Shown here piece by piece: positions 26,146 to 32,571 of a DNA stretch of 32,571 bases (position 1 is its first letter; every line of letters starts with the position of its first letter). Origin of the DNA: a bacterium (GTDB lineage: Bacteria; CG03); contig VMTI01000154.1 in the NCBI GenBank assembly GCA_013791675.1, forward strand, positions 1-32,571, read 5' to 3'. The translations under genes and the position numbers were made by a program. Below the pieces are notes generated by a model. The model worked only from the letters and a program-made list of their open reading frames with translations. It made no database searches and had not been told where the DNA came from.

Positions 26146-27848
26146 AAAAAATACTTCTCATGGGAAATCCAAATGTCGGGAAAAGCGCCGTGTTTTCACG
26201 GCTCACCGGAGTTAATGTCATTGCTTCAAATTATCCCGGAACGACAGTGGAATTTACCAGAGGATACATGTTGATAGACGGTGAAAAAGTTGAAGTTATT
26301 GATGTGCCGGGCGTTTACGGCCTTCTGGCCGCCTCCCGCGCCGAGGAAGTCGCGCTTAATATGCTTGAGGAAGGGGATGTCATACTTGATATAGTGGATT
26401 CAACGAAACTTGAAAGAAATCTTAATCTTACTCTGCAGCTGATAAAGACCGCTAAGCCCATGATTCTGGTTTTGAATATGTGGGATGAAATAAAGCACAT
26501 GGGAATTGAAATAAACAGAGAAAAGCTTGAAGAGATACTGGGATTGCCGGCCGTGGCCGTGTGCGCTTTAACGGGAGAAGGTATAAAAGCGCTTCGCAGC
26601 CGCATCAAGGAAGCCGCAGTCAGCTCTTTTGACGGGGGGGGCGAAAATGAGTGGGGAACGATAGGGGAAATTATAGAAAAAACGCAAACTCTTTCTCATC
26701 GTCATCACACACTTATGGAAACTCTAGGTGACGCAAGTGTCAGCCCTTATACGGGTATCCCAATAGCGCTTTTAACGGGTTTCGTCTCATTTAAAATTAT
26801 CAGATTCATAGGCGAGGGGCTTATCTCTTATGTTTTTGAGCCGCTTTTTGAAAAATTGTGGCTGCCGCTTATAATGAAAGTATCCGCGCTTATAGGCGCG
26901 AATACGTTGGCGGGCAAGATAATTGTGGGTGAGCTTATAGACGGAAATGTGGATTTTATTCAGTCAATGGGCGTTTTGACGACGGGGTTATACGTGCCGC
27001 TGGCAATGGTGCTGCCTTATGTCTTTTCCTTTTACCTTGTTTTGAGTTTTCTTGAGGATTCCGGATATTTGCCGAGGCTGGGAATACTTCTTGACGGGTT
27101 TATGCACAAAATAGGCCTTCATGGGTTGGCGATAATACCAATGATTTTAGGGCTGGGCTGCAATGTGCCGGCGGCGCTGTCAACGAGAATTCTGGAAACT
27201 CGCAGGGAGAGATTTATCGCCGCCACACTCATGGCGATAGCGGTTCCCTGCATGGCGCAGATAGCTATGATTGTAGGCCTTGCCGGAAAATTCGGGGCGA
27301 AGGCGCTGGCTCTTATATTCGGCACACTTTTTATTGTGTGGCTCGTTCTGGGCGTTTTGCAGAATCTTATAATCAAAGGAGATTCCCCCGAGATATTTGT
27401 TGAAATCCCGCCTTACCGCCTGCCGTATTTTAACGCGCTTTTGAAAAAAGTGCTGATGAGAATAAGGTGGTTTTTAGGTGAGGCGCTCCCTTTCGTGATG
27501 CTCGGAGTTCTGGCGGTGAATTTTCTTTACGCATTAGGCGTTATTTCATTTATAGGGCATATTTCACGTCCTGTTATAACGGGCATTATGGGTTTGCCGG
27601 AAGAGGCCGCGGCCGCTCTTGTCGTCGGATTTTTGAGAAAAGATGTGGCGGTGGGAATGCTGGCTCCTTTGGGCCTTTCAATGAAACAGCTTGTTATAAC
27701 TTCAGTGGCGCTGACCATGTATTTTCCGTGCATGGCGACTTTTGCCGTGATGATAAAAGAACTCGGATGGAAAGACATGCTGTTGTCGGCGGCTATTATG
27801 ATGGTTTCCACTATTTTTGTCGCGGGAATTCTAAATATTATTTTATGA
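26142..27848 (+). CDS. feoB: Ferrous iron transporter B (GTPase-permease)
   Basis: GNPNVGKSAVFSRLTG, NYPGTTVE, DVPGVYGL, NMWDE; two Gate-like TM regions (LGLGCNVPAA, TSVALTMYFPCMATF). Confidence 0.97.
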   Translation: MKKILLMGNPNVGKSAVFSRLTGVNVIASNYPGTTVEFTRGYMLIDGEKVEVIDVPGVYGLLAASRAEEVALNMLEEGDVILDIVDSTKLERNLNLTLQLIKTAKPMILVLNMWDEIKHMGIEINREKLEEILGLPAVAVCALTGEGIKALRSRIKEAAVSSFDGGGENEWGTIGEIIEKTQTLSHRHHTLMETLGDASVSPYTGIPIALLTGFVSFKIIRFIGEGLISYVFEPLFEKLWLPLIMKVSALIGANTLAGKIIVGELIDGNVDFIQSMGVLTTGLYVPLAMVLPYVFSFYLVLSFLEDSGYLPRLGILLDGFMHKIGLHGLAIIPMILGLGCNVPAALSTRILETRRERFIAATLMAIAVPCMAQIAMIVGLAGKFGAKALALIFGTLFIVWLVLGVLQNLIIKGDSPEIFVEIPPYRLPYFNALLKKVLMRIRWFLGEALPFVMLGVLAVNFLYALGVISFIGHISRPVITGIMGLPEEAAAALVVGFLRKDVAVGMLAPLGLSMKQLVITSVALTMYFPCMATFAVMIKELGWKDMLLSAAIMMVSTIFVAGILNIIL

Positions 27849-27891
27849 GCGCAATGGCAGCAAAAACCGCGGGAAATTTTAGGGAGGAAAA

Positions 27892-28551
27892 ATGATAGAG
27901 AGCAATGTGAGAAAACTTCTTGATGAAATTCCTCCGGGCGTTGACATTGTGGCCGCCGCCAAGACACGCAGCGCCTCTGAAATTACGTGCGCTGTGAAAG
28001 CCGGAGTAAAAATTATAGGTGAAAATTACGCGCAGGAGCTGCTTGAAGTTTATGATGCGGTGAAAGAGCCCGTCCTGTGGCATTTTATAGGGCATATTCA
28101 GACGAATAAAGTCAGGCAGATAGTTGAAAAGGTTGATATGATCGAGACGCTGGATTCCATGCGCCTGGCCAGGGAAATAGATAAGAGATGCGCCGTGATA
28201 GGAAAAGTTATGCCGGTGCTGGTGGAAATAAATATCGCGCGGGAAAGCGAAAAGTCCGGCGCGCGTCCGGAAGATACTGAAGATTTTGTGAGGGCGTTGG
28301 CGGTATATAAAAACATTGAAGTGAAAGGCCTTATGACTATGGGCCCTCCCGATGCTGACGGTGAGGAGGCCCGGTCTTATTTTAGGCAGGCGCGTGTTTT
28401 ATTTGATAAAATAAAAAATCTAGCGTTAAAAGGCGCGGATATGAAATATCTTTCCATGGGGATGACATCTTCTTATATGGCCGCTGTGGAAGAAGGTGCT
28501 AATCTGGTGAGGATAGGAACGAAAATATTCGGGGAGAGAAATTATGATTGA
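27892..28551 (+). CDS. YggS/PROSC family PLP homeostasis protein
   Basis: VDIVAAAKTRSASEI (PLP Lys), GENYAQELLEVYD, WHFIGHIQTNKVRQI, LSMGMTSSYMAAVEEGANLVRIGTKIFG. Confidence 0.95.
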   Translation: MIESNVRKLLDEIPPGVDIVAAAKTRSASEITCAVKAGVKIIGENYAQELLEVYDAVKEPVLWHFIGHIQTNKVRQIVEKVDMIETLDSMRLAREIDKRCAVIGKVMPVLVEINIARESEKSGARPEDTEDFVRALAVYKNIEVKGLMTMGPPDADGEEARSYFRQARVLFDKIKNLALKGADMKYLSMGMTSSYMAAVEEGANLVRIGTKIFGERNYD

Positions 28552-29050
28552 AAAAAAAGCCGTTTTTAAATTTTGTCCCATGTGCAGGGCTATGCTGGAA
28601 GTCAAGGATATAGACGGGGCTGCCCGTCTTGTCTGCGGTGGATGCGGATGGATAAACTATCAGAATCCTGTTCCAGTGGCTGTGGCCGCGGTGCTTAATG
28701 CGCGCCGGGATGTGCTTATTACACGCAGGACTTTTGCGCCGGCCGCCGGTCAGTGGTCGCTCCCCGGCGGTTTTGTTGAATATAATGAGCATCCCGCGGA
28801 TGCCTGCCTTAGGGAGCTCAGGGAAGAAACCGGTATAAAGGGCGAGATAATCCGTCTTGCGGGCATATATAATTTCAGCAGCAGGATTCATGGTTCTCTG
28901 CTTGTCATAGGCTATGAGGTGAAGGCTTTGTCCGAAGAATTAAAACTTAATGAGGAAATCAGTGAGGCGAAATTTACTGAATACAAAGATGTGCCGTATA
29001 TAACTTTTGCCAGTCACAGAAAACTTTTAAAAGACATTTTTGAACGCTGA
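28544..29050 (+). CDS. NUDIX hydrolase with N-terminal zinc ribbon
   Basis: CPMC...CGGC zinc ribbon; Nudix box GGFVEYNEHPADACLRELREETGI. Confidence 0.93.
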   Translation: MIEKKAVFKFCPMCRAMLEVKDIDGAARLVCGGCGWINYQNPVPVAVAAVLNARRDVLITRRTFAPAAGQWSLPGGFVEYNEHPADACLRELREETGIKGEIIRLAGIYNFSSRIHGSLLVIGYEVKALSEELKLNEEISEAKFTEYKDVPYITFASHRKLLKDIFER

Positions 29051-29082
29051 ACCGATAAAGGGTAAATACACCAAAAGGGGAA

Positions 29083-30096
29083 TTAGAGCGTTTTTCCGAC
29101 GGCGGCGGCTATGGGTTTTATTTTCTGCATGATGTCGGCGAAAGTTTTCTCGTCTATTGTCTGGGCGGCGTCAGAAAGCGCGTTTTTGGGGTCGTGATGC
29201 ACTTCCACTATAATTCCGTCGGCACCTGATGCCGCCGCGGCCAGGCACATTGACGGAACAAGGTCTCTTAACCCGGTGGAATGTGACGGATCTATGATGA
29301 CCGGCAGATGAGATTCTTTTTTAAGAAAAGGCACGGCGCTGATATCGAGAGTGAAGCGCGTTGACTGCGCGAAAGTGCGTATTCCTCTTTCGCACAGGAT
29401 GACATTCTGATTTCCGCCGCTGAGGACATATTCCGCCGCCATAAGAAGTTCGTTGAGTGTCGCGGACATTCCACGCTTAATCATGACTGGTGTGTTTATT
29501 TTTCCCAGCTCGCGCAGAAGATTAAAATTCTGCATATTCCGCGCTCCGACCTGAAGAATGTCGGCGTATTTGGCGACAAGTTCAATCTGTGAAATCTCCA
29601 TAACCTCTGTTATTATTTTTAGTCCGGTAAGTTTTCTCGCTTCCGCAAGATATTTGAGGCCTTCTTCGCCGAGCCCCTGAAAAGAGTATGGCGATGTGCG
29701 GGGTTTGAAAGCGCCGCCTCTTAGAAAACCCGCACCATATTTTTTTATCATCCGTGCGGTTTTAAGAAGACTCGCGCGGTTTTCAACAGAACATGGGCCG
29801 GCCATTACCGTAAATTTTCCGCCGCCTATTTTTTTGTTCCCACAGTTTATAACGCTGTCTTCGGGATGCACCTGGCGGCCGGCGAGCTTATAGGGTTTTG
29901 ATATCTGGACAATGCTTTTGACAGCGGGGTCCGCTTCAAAAAATTCTTTTAGAAGTATCGCGTTTTCGCCTATCACTCCTATTGTTGTATCCGAGGCGCC
30001 TTTTGAGTAGTGAGCTTTGAAGCCGTAAGATGTTATTTTTTTCTCAAGCCGCGTTATATCTCTTTTTGAAACATTTCTTTTTAGTATCAGTATCAT
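29083..30096 (-). CDS. aroF: 3-deoxy-7-phosphoheptulonate (DAHP) synthase
   Basis: VMAGPCSVENRASLL, GGAFKPRTSPYSFQGLGEEGL, QVGARNMQNFNLLRELGK, PVIIDPSHSTGLRDLV. Confidence 0.96.
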   Translation of the reverse strand: MILILKRNVSKRDITRLEKKITSYGFKAHYSKGASDTTIGVIGENAILLKEFFEADPAVKSIVQISKPYKLAGRQVHPEDSVINCGNKKIGGGKFTVMAGPCSVENRASLLKTARMIKKYGAGFLRGGAFKPRTSPYSFQGLGEEGLKYLAEARKLTGLKIITEVMEISQIELVAKYADILQVGARNMQNFNLLRELGKINTPVMIKRGMSATLNELLMAAEYVLSGGNQNVILCERGIRTFAQSTRFTLDISAVPFLKKESHLPVIIDPSHSTGLRDLVPSMCLAAAASGADGIIVEVHHDPKNALSDAAQTIDEKTFADIMQKIKPIAAAVGKTL

Positions 30097-30097
30097 T

Positions 30098-31225
30098 TTA
30101 TTTTCCTTTTGGTGCGCCTCGAAGGCGTACGGCTACTTTTTTGATTTTTTTTAGGCATTTTATGAAGAAATCATTTTCGGCGGGTTTACCCACGGTCACT
30201 CTTATGAATTCGGGCAGTTCGTATTCCGCCATTCCCCGCACTATTACGCCCAGTTTAAGCAGTGCCGTGAAAATTTTGTTTCCGTCACCCACATTCACAA
30301 GCAGAAAATTAGTCTGTGAGGGGACAAATTTCAGATTCATTTCGGTAAGATTTTTTTCCAATCGTTTTTTCTCATCCAGAATTTTTCTGCATGTGCGGGA
30401 GACATAACTATCGTCGTCAAGCGCCGCAATAGCTCCGGCCTGGGAGAGGGATGTCGTGTTAAAAGGCGGCCTGATGCGCTCAATGATTTCGCATATTTCT
30501 TCCGGCGCCACGGCAAAACCCAGTCTCATACCCGCCATGCCGTAGGTTTTTGAGAACGTGCGGAGAATTATTATTTTTTTACCGGCTTTAAAATATTTTA
30601 TGGCTGTCACATAATCTTTAGCGTCGGCAAAATCAGCATAGGCTTCGTCAAAGACAATCATGGGAGCGTTTTTATTTTTCTTCAGAATCGCGAACATTTT
30701 ATCTATTTCTTTTTTGCTGCTGTATGTGCCGGTGGGATTGCTGGGGTTGGTCACAAAAAGAAATTTGTCGCGTTTCCCTGCGGCTTCGGCCATTTTTACG
30801 AGGTCATGCGCGTAGTTTTTCATATCTACCGTTTTTGTTTCGGCGCTCATAAGATCGGCCGCCATACGGTAGCGGATGAAAGCGTGCCGGGAAACTATTA
30901 TGCGGTCGCACGGGTCCAGGAAAGCCTTTCCGAGCAGCTCTATAATTTCATCGGCGCCGTTACCCACGATAATATTTTCAGCTTTTACGCCCATTTTTTT
31001 CGCTATTTTATGTTTCAGTTCATAAGCGTTTGAATCCGGATAGCGGTTGACGGCCGCCGCATTCTGGCGTATGGCGGCGAGCACTTTTTTAGGCGGTTCA
31101 TAGGGATTTTCGTTTGACGCCAGCTTCACCACTTTTTTAAGTTTATACAGGCGTTTTATTTCGCTTATGGGCCTTCCGGCGATATAAGGTGAAAAAGAGC
31201 TAACGGCTTTTCTCGGTTTAATCAT
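30098..31225 (-). CDS. Histidinol-phosphate/aromatic aminotransferase (HisC family)
   Basis: LASNENPYEPPKKV, GNGADEIIELL, NPSNPTGTY, TFSKTYGMAGMRLGF; start MIKPRKAV at 31225 overlapping the pheA stop, rather than ORF start 31363. Confidence 0.93.
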   Translation of the reverse strand: MIKPRKAVSSFSPYIAGRPISEIKRLYKLKKVVKLASNENPYEPPKKVLAAIRQNAAAVNRYPDSNAYELKHKIAKKMGVKAENIIVGNGADEIIELLGKAFLDPCDRIIVSRHAFIRYRMAADLMSAETKTVDMKNYAHDLVKMAEAAGKRDKFLFVTNPSNPTGTYSSKKEIDKMFAILKKNKNAPMIVFDEAYADFADAKDYVTAIKYFKAGKKIIILRTFSKTYGMAGMRLGFAVAPEEICEIIERIRPPFNTTSLSQAGAIAALDDDSYVSRTCRKILDEKKRLEKNLTEMNLKFVPSQTNFLLVNVGDGNKIFTALLKLGVIVRGMAEYELPEFIRVTVGKPAENDFFIKCLKKIKKVAVRLRGAPKGK

Positions 31226-32301
31226 GATTTCGGCAGCCTTCCTTCGGGATAAGAACCCAGGATTTTCAGAGAGTCGCAGAACTTTGACAGTTCGGATACG
31301 ACATTCTGTATTTTTTTCTGAAGGATGTGCCCCTCGCAGTCCACAAAAAAGAAATATTCCCACGCTTTTTTCTTACTCGGCCGTGATTCTATTTTACTGA
31401 GATTTATTTTTCTTTTTTTAAAGGGGGACAGCGCGTCGTGAAGAATTCCCGGCCTGTCTTTAAGAGAAAAAAGAAAAGATGTTTTGTCTTTTCCGCTCGG
31501 CGATGGTATCGTTTTGCCCATAACAAGAAAGCGCGTGTAATTCTGAGACAGGTCTTCAATGTGCTCGTCCAGTATATTCATGCCGTATATTTCCGCGGCA
31601 AATCTTGAGGAGATCGCCGCCCCCAGAGTCGGCCATTTCGCCGCCAGTTTAACAGCCTCCGCCGTGCTGGACACCTCAATTTGTTCGGCGAACGGCAGGT
31701 TGCGTGAAATGTAATTTCTGCATTGGCCGAAAACCGAAGGATGGGAATAAAGTTTTTTTATTTTGCTTTTGTTTTTTCCGCTTGCCACAAGGCATTCTGA
31801 AATCGCCAGATATTCCTCGTTAATTATTTTAAGAGATGAATTGACGAACATATCCATTGTGTGATTCACCATTCCTTCGGTGGAATTTTCTATGGGTACA
31901 ACACCGTAATCCGCGCGCCCTGTTTCAACGGAAGAAAATACATCTCCTATGGATACAGCAGGCATATAATCGCAGAAAGAGCCGAATATTTTAACGGCCG
32001 CGTTATGCGTAAATGTGGCTTGGGGACCCAGGTATGATATGGATAGGGTTTTCTGCAGATTTCTGCACGATGATATAACTGTTCGCATCACCTCTTCCGC
32101 TATTGCCGCGTTCTCGGCGGTGAGGTTCGCGGTTATTTTTTTCAGAATCTGCTCTTCTCTTTCGGGCCGGTAAATATCCTCGCCGCGCTTTCTTTTATAT
32201 AAAGCCACTTCTCCCGCGAGGCTTATTCTTTTCAGAAGCGCCCGCGTGAGCTCGCCGTCAACTTTGTCTATTTCCCGCCGGATTTGTTCTATCTTTTTCA
32301 T
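31222..32301 (-). CDS. pheA: Bifunctional chorismate mutase / prephenate dehydratase
   Basis: N-terminal CM domain IDKVDGELTRALLKRISLAGEVALYK; PDT SYLGPQATFTHNAA, VVPIENSTEGMVNHT, TRFLVMG; C-terminal ACT domain DRPGILHDALSPF, ESRPSKKKAWEYFFFVD. Confidence 0.96.
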   Translation of the reverse strand: MKKIEQIRREIDKVDGELTRALLKRISLAGEVALYKRKRGEDIYRPEREEQILKKITANLTAENAAIAEEVMRTVISSCRNLQKTLSISYLGPQATFTHNAAVKIFGSFCDYMPAVSIGDVFSSVETGRADYGVVPIENSTEGMVNHTMDMFVNSSLKIINEEYLAISECLVASGKNKSKIKKLYSHPSVFGQCRNYISRNLPFAEQIEVSSTAEAVKLAAKWPTLGAAISSRFAAEIYGMNILDEHIEDLSQNYTRFLVMGKTIPSPSGKDKTSFLFSLKDRPGILHDALSPFKKRKINLSKIESRPSKKKAWEYFFFVDCEGHILQKKIQNVVSELSKFCDSLKILGSYPEGRLPKS

Positions 32302-32571
32302 TTTTCCGTTTCTTCTCCGTAAGCTTCTTCGCCCTGTCCCTTTTCTTCCTGTATATCCGAATCTGTGTTATCATCGCCGGGCTCTTCGGTGAAAATATCT
32401 TCATTTCCGGACACTGCGTCGTCATCCTCGCCACCGAGTTCTTTCCACGACGGGATGTCTGATATGTCCCGTATGCCGAAGATGTGGTAGAAAGGGTCGT
32501 TTATTCTGATGAGCCGCGGATTCCCGGGCGTATTTTTGCGGCCGCTGTATTTTATGAGATTGTTTTTGAGA
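32298..32571 (-). CDS. scpB: Segregation and condensation protein ScpB, C-terminal part (truncated by window edge) with acidic tail
   Basis: Reverse-strand translation ...NNLIKYSGRKNTPGNPRLIRINDPFYHIFGIRDISDIPSWKELGG... matches the ScpB C-terminal pattern; ends with an Asp/Glu-rich tail; stop overlaps the pheA start (ATGA). Confidence 0.75.
   Translation of the reverse strand, partial: LKNNLIKYSGRKNTPGNPRLIRINDPFYHIFGIRDISDIPSWKELGGEDDDAVSGNEDIFTEEPGDDNTDSDIQEEKGQGEEAYGEETEK

Overview
This 32.6-kb window is a gene-dense bacterial chromosomal segment, probably from an uncultured lineage; taxonomy is not resolvable by eye. Most of it is housekeeping. Plus strand, in order: RNase G; a type IV pilin-like protein with a pseudo-receiver/FlgD-Ig membrane protein and a HAMP membrane protein; murI; queD-queC-queE; a small conserved-looking protein; recA; a Xer recombinase; a cyclophilin; lysA-dapA-dapB; an ankyrin protein; mfd; an excisionase-type HTH gene and histone H1-like lysine-rich genes ending in a strong terminator. 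Then nadE (-); a REC/HD-GYP protein; a GT39-like glycosyltransferase and an EamA transporter (-); a tandem-receiver protein; an HTH-NTase/HEPN pair; an HldD-like epimerase; fur-feoA-feoB; a YggS-like protein; a NUDIX protein; and on the minus strand scpB(partial)-pheA-hisC-aroF. The items most worth a second look are: (1) an unannotated 38-codon Lys/Ala/Val-rich ORF overprinting the 3' end of the HTH gene in the +1 frame, with a strong ribosome-binding site and a paralogous tail in the next gene; (2) the pilin / pseudo-receiver-TM-FlgD-Ig / HAMP three-gene overlap unit; (3) the HTH-NTase/HEPN pair with two palindromic operator-like sites spaced exactly 20 bp; (4) a perfect 24-bp inverted repeat between lysA and dapA with an 18-nt remnant about 14.5 kb away; (5) a Fur-box-like palindrome at the fur promoter. 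No rRNA, tRNA, CRISPR array or intact transposase was seen.
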